Shown in pieces: positions 31,672 to 43,085 of a DNA stretch of 64,000 nucleotides (position 1 is its first letter; every line of letters starts with the position of its first letter). The stretch comes from Pyronema omphalodes (lineage: Eukaryota; Ascomycota; Pezizomycetes; Pezizales; Pyronemataceae), in assembly GCA_024516155.1 (NCBI GenBank), contig JAJJXM010000012.1:620001-684000 (forward strand), read 5' to 3'. The position numbers and the translations under genes are program-made. The notes under the pieces were generated by a model. It had not been told where the DNA came from. It did no database searches and was given only the letters and a program-made list of their open reading frames with translations.

Positions 31672-34026
31672 ATGCCCGCAGTCGAGAAGACTCCCTCCAC
31701 TCTGTACGACAAGATCTACGCGGACCATGTTGTCGATGGTCACACTATCTACATCGACAGACACCTCGTCCATGAGGTTACTTCACCACAAGCTTTCGAG
31801 GGATTGAGGAACGCCAGCCGGACTGTGCGCAGACCCGACTGTACCTTGGCTACCGTTGACCACGTAAGAATCCGCGTTATAACTTCAATTGCTATGAGTT
31901 TACAATACTAACAACATCTACAGAACATCCCCACCCACAGCAGAGCTCAGTACAAGAATGCAGAGACCTTCATCGAGGAGGCCGACTCCCGGACACAGTG
32001 TGTCACTCTCGAGGAGAACGTCAAGGCGTTCAAGTTGACCTACTTTGGCATGGCAGACAAGCGTCAGGGAATTGTTCACGTTATCGGACCTGAGCAGGGT
32101 TTCACTCTCCCCGGAACCACCGTCGTTTGCGGAGACTCCCACACCTCCACCCACGGAGCCTTCGGAGCTCTTGCTTTCGGAATCGGAACCTCTGAGGTCG
32201 AGCACGTTTTGGCTACCCAGACTTTGATGAACGCCAAGTCCAAGAACATGAAGGTTCAGGTTGACGGAACTCTTCTCCCCGGTGTCACCTCCAAGGACAT
32301 TATCCTTCACATCATTGGAAAGATTGGAACCGCTGGAGGAACCGGAAGCGTTATTGAGTTCTGCGGAACTGCTATCCAGGGACTCTCCATGGAGGCCCGT
32401 ATGTCCATCTGTAACATGGCCATCGAGGCAGGAGCCAGAGCCGGACTCATCGCTCCCGATGACATCACCTTCGAGTACCTCAAGGGCAAGCCTTTGGCCC
32501 CCAAGTACGACAGCCCCGAGTGGCACCGTGCCGTCAAGTACTGGCGCACCTTGAAGTCCGACGAGGGAGCTCACTGGGACGAGGAGGTCTACATTCCCGC
32601 TACCGACATTATCCCCACCGTCTCCTGGGGAACCTCCCCTCAGGACGTTGTTCCCATCACCGGCTGTGTCCCTGATCCCGCCGCCGAGTCTGACCCCGTC
32701 AAGAAGGCCGGAATGATCCGCGCTCTCGAGTACATGGGTTTGACCCCCAACACTCCCATGCAGGACATCGTCGTCGACAAGGTCTTCATCGGATCCTGCA
32801 CCAACTCCCGTATTGAGGATCTCCGTGCCGCCGCCAAGATTGCCAAGGGCCGCAAGGTCGCTTCCAACATTGTTCGTGCCATGGTTGTTCCTGGATCTGG
32901 ATTGATCAAGAAGCAAGCCGAGCGTGAGGGACTTGACAAGATCTTTACCGATGCCGGATTCGAGTGGCGTGAGGCTGGATGCTCCATGTGCTTGGGAATG
33001 AACCCCGACATCTTGTCTCCCCAGGAGCGCTGTGCTTCCACCTCCAACCGTAACTTCGAGGGACGTCAGGGAGCCGGAGGACGCACCCACTTGCTTTCCC
33101 CCGCCATGGCCGCCGCCGCTGCCATCGTCGGAAGACTCGCCGATGTCCGCCAGTTCACCACCGCCGAGAAGGAAGTTTCCTCCCCCAAGGTTGCCATCGA
33201 GGCTGAGCACCCCGAGGCCGACTCCGACAGTGCCGACGAGCAGTTGAACGACATTCCTCTTGACGCCGCTGAGGCCGCCGCCCCCAAGGTTGCCGCCACC
33301 CAGGGAACTGGTCTCCCTCCTTTCACCACCTTGAAGGGAGTTGCAGCTCCTATGGCCATGGCCAACATCGACACCGATGCCATCATCCCCAAACAATTCC
33401 TCAAGACCATTAAGCGCACCGGACTTGGAACCGCCCTCTTCCACGCCCTCCGCTACAACCCCGATGGCTCTGAGAACCCCGACTTTGTCCTTAACAAGCA
33501 GCCTTACCGTAACTCTAAGGTCTTGGTCGTCACCGGTCCTAACTTCGGATGTGGTTCTTCCCGTGAACATGCTCCTTGGGCATTGCTAGATTTCGGTATT
33601 CAGTGCATTATCGCACCTAGCTTCGCCGATATCTTCTTCAACAACACCTTCAAGAATGGAATGTTGCCAATTCCCATCACTGATTCTGCCGCTCTTTCTG
33701 CCATTGCCGCTGAGGCCGAGGCTGGAAAGGAGATTGAGGTGGATCTTGTTAACCAGGAGATTAAGGATGCGGATGGAAAGTTGTTGGCTAAGTTTGAGGT
33801 TGATGAATTCAGAAAGCATTGCTTGGTTAATGGGTTGGATGATATTGGATTGACTATGCAGATGGAGGAGAAGATTAGAGAGTTTGAGGTTAGAAGAACT
33901 AGGGAGTGGCCTTGGTTGGATGGAAGTGGTTACCTTGAGAAACATAGACCTGAGGCGGTTAAGATTGAGGCTAAGAAGGTTCCTACGACGAATAGAGGTC
34001 AGGAGAAGGAGATTACTGAGTGGTAG
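31672..34026 (+). CDS. LEU1: 3-isopropylmalate dehydratase (isopropylmalate isomerase), 764 aa, two exons
   Basis: Exons 31672-31863 and 31924-34026, with a 60-nt intron (GTAAGA...ACAG), give 764 aa. It converts 2-isopropylmalate to 3-isopropylmalate in leucine biosynthesis, in the cytosol. Large-subunit part: [32 protein letters not shown], and the [4Fe-4S] ligands Cys356 (FIGSCTNSR), Cys417 and Cys420 ([12 protein letters not shown]). A roughly 60-residue acidic, Ala-rich linker leads to the fused small-subunit swivel domain with [20 protein letters not shown] and [17 protein letters not shown]. The fusion of both subunits is the normal fungal form. The coding strand is strongly codon-biased (GGA, CTC, AAG), as in highly expressed fungal genes, which also creates a 550-codon chance frame on the other strand. 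The bias fades over the last about 120 codons. Confidence 0.98.
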
Positions 34027-34035
34027 ATATGACGA

Positions 34036-34143
34036 CGAAGACGACGACGAAGTCGGCGTCGGAGTCGGCGTTGGCGTTGAAGTCGGCGTTGAAGTCGGCG
34101 TCGGAGTCGGAGTCGGCGTTGGAGTCGGCGTTGGAGGAGAAGG
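34036..34143 (+). repeat. Hexamer-type minisatellite after the LEU1 stop
   Basis: Tandem GTCGGC/GTTGGC/GTTGAA/GTCGGA units begin about ten bases after the LEU1 stop codon. They would lie in the 3' UTR. Confidence 0.75.
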
Positions 34144-34600
34144 AAAAGGAAGTGGGGAGATATAGGAGGATTGGGTATGGAGTTTCTTTGTTTGCTTTTT
34201 TGTTTTTTTCGGTTCGATTTTACCTTTTACCTTTTTCTTTGTACTGCGGGATATCTAGTGTGCGATATTTTATGATGAATTTGATTCTTTTTTTGTAGAT
34301 GCAATGATTTGGGATTATCTCGTTCTGTGATATCGTGTGAAGTGATATGAAATGGAATGGGTACGTAATATTGCACGCAAAATCAAAATCGGAAACGATG
34401 GATTGAGAAAGGGTTGTTGGGGGATTCTTCAGTATCGTAGTTTTAATTCTTTACAGCGGTAAAGCGGTACAGCTTAGGATTTTGTGGGATATATAATACA
34501 AGAGAGGATGTGGTCTGTTCCGGCCTACGGCCGGTCCATTGTGTTGCCTCTACAAATCGAACCGTTGGTACACAACTCCAACTGTTGATAAACTGGTTAC

Positions 34601-34644
34601 TCGTGCCTAAAGATGGTGGCTAGCGCCACCATCTTTAGGCACGA
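34601..34644. other. Perfect 20-bp hairpin with TAGC loop
   Basis: TCGTGCCTAAAGATGGTGGC (34601-34620), four bases TAGC, then the exact reverse complement (34625-34644). Pairing stops at the next base on both sides. It is in intergenic DNA 570 bp after LEU1. Confidence 0.9.
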
Positions 34645-35104
34645 ACATATAATGTGACGGGTTTCGACTATATATATGATGTGATCTTAAGAATCTGAAA
34701 CTTGCCTATGATTCCCGCAAGAGCAGCCTGGGATAAACAATATTCCTAGTGATGCAGTTGATGTTATCCTGTGACAGCAATATTCTGACATGTTTCCCCT
34801 GCCTGACCCTTCACAGATATGTGCTGGAACACAAAGTTCATTGGGGCAAGCAGAAGATATTTTCTTGCCGATTGGAGGATTTGTCGAGTAATTTCACCTC
34901 TACAATATATCATGGGTTGTAACTTCAGGACAATAACTCTCGAATTCTTGACCAGCTACTTCTGTATTAAGAGGTTTCTACACAATCACCAGTTTTTCGA
35001 TTTGATTTCAATTTCTTGGGCCTTGCCAAACTCAATAATGACATATGGTACAGTTTCGATATATATCGGAGGCTCTAACTTTTACCCCAGGATCTTGCTG
35101 GGAA

Positions 35105-35480
35105 TCTTCAGTGCATACATAACAAAATTCTGTCCTACCTGGGTCGCTAGAAATCACAATTGACGTCGACGATTGAAGCTCTTGAGCTCCTCAGTGACCT
35201 TCAGAGTATCTGCCTGCATGATATAACGATCCACTTGCATTCGGAAAATAGCAGCTCAGACTCGGCAGTCATCTCGGGAACTGAGAGCATGTTCAACGCC
35301 ATTCTGTAAAGGTTGGGAAATCTAGTTGCCAGAAACTGGTGGATTAAGGAGGGTTGAGATACAGACAGGCTCGGCCACCGGTGGGTTCAAACGGGATTGG
35401 ATACATTATTTATTCCTGCATGTACTGGTTCCCGATGCGGTTAAACCCGTTTGTATTCATCGAGTCCGTTTAATCGGTGC
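35105..35480 (-). pseudogene. hAT transposase C-terminal relic (inverted copy)
   Basis: This stretch matches the reverse complement of about 42590-42965. On the minus strand the conserved hAT dimerisation region can be read in pieces (AACGCCATTCTGTAAAGG region corresponds to FPxLYxMALNMLS; the ELKS(S/F) segment follows), but frameshifts and substitutions break it. Only the 3' end of a transposase is left. Confidence 0.65.
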
Positions 35481-35902
35481 TCTGCTGCTGTGAGGATTGG
35501 GTGGGTGGGTAGGTGGGGTGTTGCTGTGAGGATCGGGTTTTATTGTGAGAATTGGGATGCGGGAATGGGAGTGTGATGCGGGATACTACGGGGTACGGGG
35601 TATGAAATATTACACACAAGATCGAAATCGGAAATGATGGGTTTAGAGATAGGGTTATTCGGGATTCTTCAGTTTTACGGTTTTATAGTTTTACAGTTTC
35701 ATAGTTTCACAATTTCAAACTTTCACAGTGGAACGGACCAGGTTTTGATTTGATTTGAATTTCCTGAACTCATGACGTATGCTACAGTTTTAATACATTT
35801 CAAGGCTCTGGATTTTACCCCAGAGCGTACATGATACCTTGGACCTGTTGCCGCCGAAACTTGTGCTGGTTTTACTTCTCGTCTGTACATTTGGAGTTCT
35901 GT

Positions 35903-35978
35903 TTGCTCTTTTCCTGCTCTTTTCCTGCTCTTTTCCTGCTCTTTTCCTGCTCTTTTCCTGCGCTTTTTCTGCTCTTTT
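35903..35978 (+). repeat. Tandem repeat, 11-bp unit TGCTCTTTTCC
   Basis: About six head-to-tail copies of TGCTCTTTTCC, the last ones degenerate. No gene function is apparent; a TC-rich stretch surrounds it. Confidence 0.85.
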
Positions 35979-36194
35979 TTTTGGCTCGTCTCTTCAACAT
36001 ACATCTCTGACTCGCATCTCTGACTCGCCTCTCACCTTACTCCTTTCTCTTTTAACAGACCAGGTATGACCTCCATATATCTATCAAAGTCTTAACCTCC
36101 ATTCCCGTCCTCATTTTTTTTCTTCTTCTGATTCCACCAGCAGACGGCGAGAAAGGGTTATGAAATGGTAGTTTTATTCGCCGTTGAAAATGTA

Positions 36195-38260
36195 GTCTCA
36201 GAAGCCCAGGGAGGCCACCTGGAGGCTCAGCTGGTATTTAGTGGACTGTGGGATTGATGAAGATCCGGAGACCCATGGTCGGGCGGGGGCGTAAAGAGGG
36301 TCCGGGGGTCCGGATAGGTAAGGTAGCCGAAAAGGCTGAGGGAGGCTACCTGGTGGTTATTTGATTCGGACCATGGGGAGATGAGACGCGGTGCTGGCGT
36401 GGTAATGGGAATTCCGGAGGCTCAAGGAGTTTGGGGGTCCGAACAGGTAGCCCTAAGAAACCGAGTGAGGCTACCTGGTGGTGATTTTGTTCAGACCCCA
36501 AGCAGCTGAGGGATTCAGCTGGTGCTTGGTAAGATTGAGGGTTCCTTGGACCCAAGGAGTATGGGCCAGGCCTCAAGTTAGGCTTGGGTTCCGAACAGGT
36601 AGCCGAAAAGGCTGAGGGAGGATACCGGGTGGTTATGTGATTCGGACCTCGAGGAACTGAGATCCTCCGCTGGGGTTGTTGTAGGAAATTCCGGAAGCCA
36701 AAGCCATCTAGAGCAGAAGCTTCAGAGAGTTTTTGGAAGCTTCTGACCCAGCATGATGGTTTGTCGACTGGGTGTTGTCCACTGTTGAGAAGGCCTGGGG
36801 TCTGGATTGGTAGCCTCACAAAGACGAGGGAGGCTACCTGGTGGTGATTTTGTTCAGACCCCAAGCAGCTGAGGGATTCAGCTGGTGCTTGGTAAGATTG
36901 AGGGTTCCTTAGACCCAAGGATTGTGGGCCAGGCCTCAAGTTAGGCTTGGGGTCCGAAAAGGTAGCCTCAACAAGCCGAGGGAGGCTACCTGGTGGTGAT
37001 GTGGTTCGGACCCCGCCCGATTATACCTGGAGCAAAGGAAGGCATATCGTCCTAGAAACAGTCAGCATTTCGCACATTAATAAAGGTATAGCGTGCAGAT
37101 ATAACTTACCTAAAGCCCGATTGAACCTATTACAGGAGTAGGGGATGACCCAGGATCATTGATCTCATCCGTGGCAGCCGTGCATGGTTGTTGATGCAAG
37201 CTGTGGGAGGTTGCGGCAAGGAAGGTCAATATATAGAGGGGATTAGGGAGGCTATGATGGCGTGTGTGGGTGTGACAGTGATTTAGCTTAACGGGGGTTT
37301 AAACGCGGCCGCTTATCGAGTTTGGAGTATGACCTCATGGCTTGTAAATATTGATTGAGTTAGCATTTGAGTAACGCGCAATGGCCATGATCTTGTCGCT
37401 TATCTTCAAACCATAAGCTTTTTGAGCTGGGTATAAATTTCCATCCTATGATCTGTTGCTCTTTTTTTTTGTTTTCGAATTGCATCTCCCCGACTTCTGC
37501 ATGCACCCAAACCGTCGGAAGAGCTCAGAGCCTTAGGAATTGGTACATCGGTAGCTCTTTAGTGTCAAAAAGCCGCCGTTAGGCGCTGGCGCGCTATATT
37601 CTAATTGCGTCATGTGTCCGCCAGGCAACGTCCTCGCCTAACCAGCACTGAACGTTCTATGATGTCACGGGATTTTTGTTACTGTATTAGATTGCTGTTA
37701 TGTCGTCAGTTGGGCAGAATTGGGCAGACGACGGCTGTCTCAGTAATTCAAAAATCAATTGAGGCAAGCAAAACAAAACACAGAACAATCAAAACCACAT
37801 GAAAAAAATTTATGAATTTTTTTTTTCTTTTTTATCCATGAACCGACCAGACAGAGCATCCTTTTCTCTGGCGGTCTCATCATGCTGATCAGCATGATCC
37901 GGTGGTGTAACCGATGGGTATGCTATCCTCCAACCGATAGCTTGGATTTACACGGTCCAGCGTCCGGTTTACTCCACGGAGTGTGGTTGATTCCAAGCGA
38001 ATTGGGATGTAAAGCGCATTTTCGAATGCATAGAAAAGTTGGTCACTGTGGTTCGATCGAGGAAGCATACTAGAGTGGCATCGATTCTCACTTAGTTGGA
38101 ACGTTATAGACACAGTAAGCTGTACCGTTCTGCCATGGGCTACTTCCTCAAATGAAAATGAATTAAAACTCTACATGTACTACAGAAAGCTAGGAAAGGT
38201 GCTAGAAAATCGTAAAATTCCCTGGAAAGCGGGTTACTCGAGACAGGCCACAGAATAGAC
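36195..38260 (+). repeat. Dispersed repeat R1, copy c (diverged)
   Basis: Same order and orientation as copy b. First a palindrome array (about 36290-37020, the GGTAGCC...GGCTACC arms more degenerate), then the GGTTTAAACGCGGCC/GAGTATGACCTCATGG block near 37290-37340. The segment with GCCGCCGTTAG and TGTCCGCCAGGCAACGTC follows (about 37572-37740), and then the block from ATCCATGAACCGACCAGACA (37836) to about 38260. It is shorter than copy b: the GAGTATGACCTCATGG block is present once instead of twice. No coding potential recognised. Confidence 0.8.
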
Positions 38261-38778
38261 CCGATGGAATAAATTTAACTACTCATATTCGGCATGTAGT
38301 CCTGTTGTGGTGATTCTTATCTACCTCGTGGGAGAAGGGGAAGGCCGAGGGGGAGGCTGAAAGTGGTGGATCTTTTTAGGGACGATCGACTCACGAAAGC
38401 GATCTTGGAATTTTTGGCTGCGACGGAGATAGGCAGACGATATGTTTAGGCACGGGTGGGAGGGCCAGGTGTTTGGGAATGATTTGTAATTTTTTCTTTA
38501 CTTGTCTTTCGGTTGTTTGCGGTTTTTTCTTTGGTTTTTACAGGGGGAAATTGGTAGACGAATCTGGGAACTGTGCGAGTTTCGGCAAGGCGTTGGATTT
38601 CTTATTTTTATTTTTCTGTTTTTTACTTATTTTTGGGGGAAGTCACGGGATGCAGGAGATAGGGTAGCCTCTTTAGGTGGTTCCGACCACGAGGACAGGA
38701 AAACTGGCCTTAGATTCCCGCATAGGCCTTAAAGGCCTCGAACGGTGTATGCTTAAAATCAAAATCAAATCAAATCAA
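38261..38778. other. Unique spacer between R1 copies c and b
   Basis: About 520 bp without a gene. It ends in a short tandem AATCA/AAATC run at 38755-38778, directly at the inferred start of copy b. Confidence 0.55.
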
Positions 38779-41700
38779 ATTATTCATCTTGAAGTCAGGT
38801 TGATTTGTATTGCAATAAACGGCTTTTGAAATAAAGACTGAGTTATATCAAGCAAAAATCACACTTCACTTTACCATGCCAAGCGGTACGTAGTCAAGAC
38901 CGGGAAACCGATGAATTTGGGGAGAGGTCTGTTCGGCAGTCTTCGGGCTTGAAGCATCCACAGCAAAGGACTATGTTCAATACAGTGCATTCACATTGAT
39001 TATTTAGGGTATCAAGAGCACGAGATAAAAGTGACTTGAGTTTATTTGTTTGTACATTTCTATTTTTCATTTATTTATACTGTAATTTACACATCTTCTT
39101 TTGCTACAATCCGGTTTTACTTCCCAATATCCCGCACCAAGGCCTAAATCACGTGTCGTGTGGAATACTCTCCTCATGGTGACCTGGAATTTCCCGAGGG
39201 AGGAGGAATAGATGGCCACAGAGCAGATGGCTGGACCAGGTAACCCAAGAAGCTCAAGCCGATGTGGAAGGTTGAGATTTTTGACATATGCGAGTTTTCC
39301 CGGGCCCTAAGTTGGAAAGAGGGCCGGGGAGTTTCAAGGTAGCCAAGGTAGCCTAAGTAGACGCCTTTTCGTAGAATAGGGTTCGAAGGCTGTCGACTGT
39401 AGTGAGGCCCAGAGGAGCTCCGGGTTAAAGGTCACCCAGGAAGAATCCGTGAAATCCGAGAGTGTCTGGATTAAAAGCCCCAGAGAGTTTGACGGGGCTT
39501 CTGACCCGGGAAGATGGGTAATTCGATATTGTGAGTGGTTTACCCACCGTTGGGAAGGTCTGGGATCCGACCAGGTAGCCTCAGAAAGTTGAGGGAGGCC
39601 ACCTGGTGTGGGGTTGGTTCAGATCCCGAGCAGCTGAGATGATCAGCTGCGAAGTTTTCGAGTTGGTCAAAATCTGGAGACCTAATGGTGGGGGCGAGGC
39701 CCAAGGGAGGCCAGGGGTCCAAACAGGTAGCCTCAAAAAGCCGAGGGAGGCTACCTGGTGTGGATTTGATTCAGACCCCCGGTGTCTGAAATGCTGAGTT
39801 GTGGTTTTTGGATTAAAGACTGTGTGATAAGGCGTGTAGGCGGAAATTCTAGAGGCCTAAAGGGCCTGGGTCGAGTCTCATGGGGGGCTCGGGGGTCCGA
39901 ACCAGTAGCCCTCAAAAGCCTGGGGAGGCTACCTGGTGAGGGATTGGTTCGGACCCCAAGCGGTCGTTATGTCCAGATAGTGTTTTATTGGAAATTCTGG
40001 AGACCCAGAAAGTCTGGGTCGGGCCTGAGGGACGCCCAGGGGTCCGAAGAGGTAGCCTCAAAAAGCCGAGAGAGGCTACCTGGCGGGATTTGGTTCGGAC
40101 CCCGGGCAGCTGAGAGGGCTCAGCTGTGAGATTTTGCGCTGGAAGGCTGTAGGTCCGGCATATAGTTGGAAATTCCGGAGGCCGAAGGAGCGCGGGTCAG
40201 GCCCCAAGGAAGGACCGGGGGTCCGAACAGGTAGCCTCGAAAGGCTGAGGGAGGCTACCTGGTGGGGGTTTGGTTCGGACCCCAAGCGGTTGTGATGTCC
40301 AGATAGTGTTTTATGGGAAGTTCCGGAGACCCAGAAAGTCTGGGTCGGGCCTGAGGGACGCCCAGGGGTCCGAAGAGGTAGCCTCAAAAAGCCGAGAGAG
40401 GCTACCTGGTGGGATTTGGTTCGGACCCCGGGCAGCTGAGAGGGCTCAGCTGTGAGATTTTCCGCTGGAAGGCTGTAGGTCCGGCATATAGTTGGAAATT
40501 CCGGAGGCCGAAGGAGCGCGGGTCAGGCCCCAAGGAAGGACCGGGGGTCCGAACAGGTAGCCTCGAAAGGCTGAGGGAGGCTACCTGGTGGGGATATGGT
40601 TCGGAGCCCGGGCAGCTGGACGGCTCTCAGGTCAGGAGGGGACCTTAAGGTCGGCAAGTTGCCGACATCAGACCGAATCAGGTAGGATCAGGGTAGAGCT
40701 TAATATTGTGTGGAATCGATCTTCATTGCTGATTGGTGGCATGCGACCCCCTGCGGGGACGGGTTCAAGGAGTTCTCGTTCGTTATCGCGGTGAAGTTTT
40801 ATTTGGCGATACCCAGATGGTATACATCCCATGGGGATATTTCCTAAGTAGGATGTCCCTTTATGACATGAGCCCCGAAGATGTCGGGGAAAGGTAGGGA
40901 GGTAGATAGTACTGGACACAGTAAGGGTTTTGCATATCGAAAAAGGTATACCATGCAGGTATAACATACCTGAAGCCTCATGGGACTTGTTAGAGGAGTA
41001 GGGGTTGACCCCAGGGTCATTGATCTCATCCGTATAGGTAGTGCATGGCTGTTGTTGCATTCTGTGGGAGGTTGTGGTAAGGAAGGTCAATTTAAAGAGG
41101 GGATTGGAGAGACTATGGTAGCGTGTGCGGGTGTGACTGTGAATTGGCTTAAAGGGGGTTCAAACGCGGCCCGTTCTAAACCTCGGAGTATGACCTCATG
41201 GGTCGAAAATGTTGATTCTATGGCAATTCGATTCATGCGACGGGTGTTAAGCTGGGCTTGCGTTACCGGGGGTTTGAACGCGGCCATTTAACAACTTCGG
41301 AGTATGAGGTCATGGCTCAGGCATAATGGCTGAATTGCGATTTGATCAACGCTCGATGGACGTTGTTTATTCAGTTATCTTCAAACCATAATACTCCCGA
41401 GCTATGTATAAATTTCAACTTCATGATTTGTTTCCCCATTTTGTTTTTCACAATCTCATCTCCCCCGATGCTACATCAAAACTAGCTCGGTACATATCTC
41501 AGTAGTTGAGAAAGCCGCCGTTAGACGCTCGCGCGCTAATAGCGCCATGTGTCCGCCAGGTGACGTCTTCACCCAACCGACGCTTAACGTTCTATGATGT
41601 CACAGGATTGTTGTGCTGTGTTAGATTTCTGTTATGTAGTCATTTGGGTGGAAGTGGGCTGACGGCGGCTGTCTTAATGACTCAAAAATAAATTGAGGGA

Positions 41701-42205
41701 AGCCAAACGAAACAAAAAATCACAACGGTAAAAGAAAACACACACATGATGAAAAAAAGTTTTTTTTTTGTTATCCATGAACCGACCAGACAGAGCATCC
41801 TTTATCTGGCGGTCCCATCATGCTGATCAGCATGATCCGGTGGTGCAACCGATGGGCATGCTATCCTCCAACCGATAGCTCGGATTTACATTGTCCGGTT
41901 TACTCCGGGGAACTTTCCTCCACGGAGATGTGGTTGATTCCAAGCGAATTGGGATGTAAAGCGCCTTTTGAATGCATAGGAAAGTTGATTACTGTGGTTC
42001 GAACGAGGAAGCATACTAGAGTGGCATCTCACTTAGTTGGACCGTGTATAGACACAGTAAGCTATACCGTTCCGCCATGGGCTACTTCCTCGAAAGAAGA
42101 TGAATAAAAACTCTACATGTACTACAGAAAGCGCTAAAAGTTGCTAGGAAATCTTAAGATGCCCTAAAAATCGCGTTGCTCGAGATAGGACACGCAATGC
42201 GGGAT
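38779..42205 (+). repeat. Dispersed repeat R1, copy b (most complete, about 3.4 kb)
   Basis: Full order visible: about 760 bp unique to R1, palindrome array (about 39545-40620, again with about 325-bp period between alternate units), a block to 41080, and the duplicated GTTTGAACGCGGCC/GAGTATGACCTCATGG block (about 41155-41315). Then come the GCCGCCGTTAG...TGTCCGCCAGG segment (41515-41660), a T run, and the terminal block from ATCCATGAACCGACCAGACA (41774) to about 42205. The left boundary is set by loss of similarity with copy a at 3628, the right one by loss of similarity with copy c. I see neither clear terminal inverted repeats nor long terminal direct repeats, and no protein-coding frame. 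Confidence 0.85.
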
Positions 42206-42479
42206 CCAAAAATTTCGTCTTTCGGTAGGCGATTCGGATATCACTAGTTCTAAACATTATCTTGGCTGAAGATACTTCCTAAATTTGTGATAGCATGGAC
42301 AATCACGGTAATAATAACAGTATGTCCCCCCTTCGTGAAATCATGGTTGCTATGCACGCCCTCTCTACACTGTATACAATCTTCCAGCTTTTCTTGCAGT
42401 CTTCAACGGATTATCCCGGAGTGCTGGAAAATATATGCAGACCTCCCAGCCGTATAGCTAGCTTACCGGGTAAAATCAA

Positions 42480-43085
42480 AACCAGGTAAACTGAACTGAC
42501 AATGCACAGTTAGTTGGTGCAGTTTTGGTGTCCCGAACACACAGTTGGTTCAGTTTTGAGGGGTCCATAACATAGAACCAGGTAACTGCAGTGCACTGAT
42601 TAAACGGACTCGGTGAATACAAACCGGTTTAACCTCATCGGGAACAAGTGCATGCAGGAATAAATAATGCATCCAACCTCGTTTGAACCCACTGGTGGCC
42701 GAGCCTGCCTGTATTGTAACCCTTCTTAATCCACCAGTTTCTGGCAACCAGATTTCCCAACCTTTACAAAATGGCGTTGAACATGCTCTCAATCCCCGCG
42801 ATGACTGCCGAGTCTGAGCTGCTATTTTCCGAATGCAAGTGGATCGTTATATCATGCAGGCAGATACTCTGGAGGCCACTGAGGAGCTCAAGAGCTTTAA
42901 TCGTGGGCGTCAGTTTTGATTTCTGGCGACCCAATTAGGATAGAATTTTGTTATTTATGCACTGAATAACATTTATTACCGCTTTCCAAACCAGTTCCTC
43001 CGGACAAACCAGTTTTCGCAGTTTTAAACAGTTCACCTGGTTTGTTAAGCCTTGCATTCAGTTCGCTGGTTTTCGCAGTTTAACC
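42480..43085 (+). pseudogene. hAT transposase relic with transposon ends
   Basis: Near 42755 the plus strand encodes FPNLYK then MALNMLSIPAMTAESELLFS, the hallmark of the C-terminal hAT dimerisation domain (IPA.SAE.E..FS). After a frame change it continues as QADTLEATEELKSFNRG. Sequences like ACCAGGTAAACTGAACTG near the left (about 42482) and, reversed, CAGTTCACCTGGTTT near the right (about 43035) suggest subterminal inverted motifs. Everything upstream of the C-terminal domain is gone. It directly follows R1 copy b. Confidence 0.75.

Larger units (their letters stand above)
34340..35830 (+). repeat. Diverged direct duplication around a hAT relic
   Basis: Two stretches occur twice in the same order. 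About 34365-34470 (containing AATCGGAAACGATGG and GGGATTCTTCAGT) matches about 35605-35700. About 34998-35095 (ending in GAGGCTCTAACTTTTACCCC) matches about 35740-35822. The second copy is shorter because the middle part is missing. The hAT relic lies between the copies. Confidence 0.65.

Noticed and set aside
31918..33570. 550-codon frame on the minus strand inside LEU1
   Set aside because: It is exactly antisense to the strongly codon-biased LEU1 coding region; its Gly/Ser/Val/Leu-rich, domain-free sequence is the mirror of preferred codons.
36290..37020. CRISPR-like array
   Set aside because: Regularly spaced palindromic repeats, but units and linkers are both repeated, the genome is eukaryotic, and there are no unique spacers.
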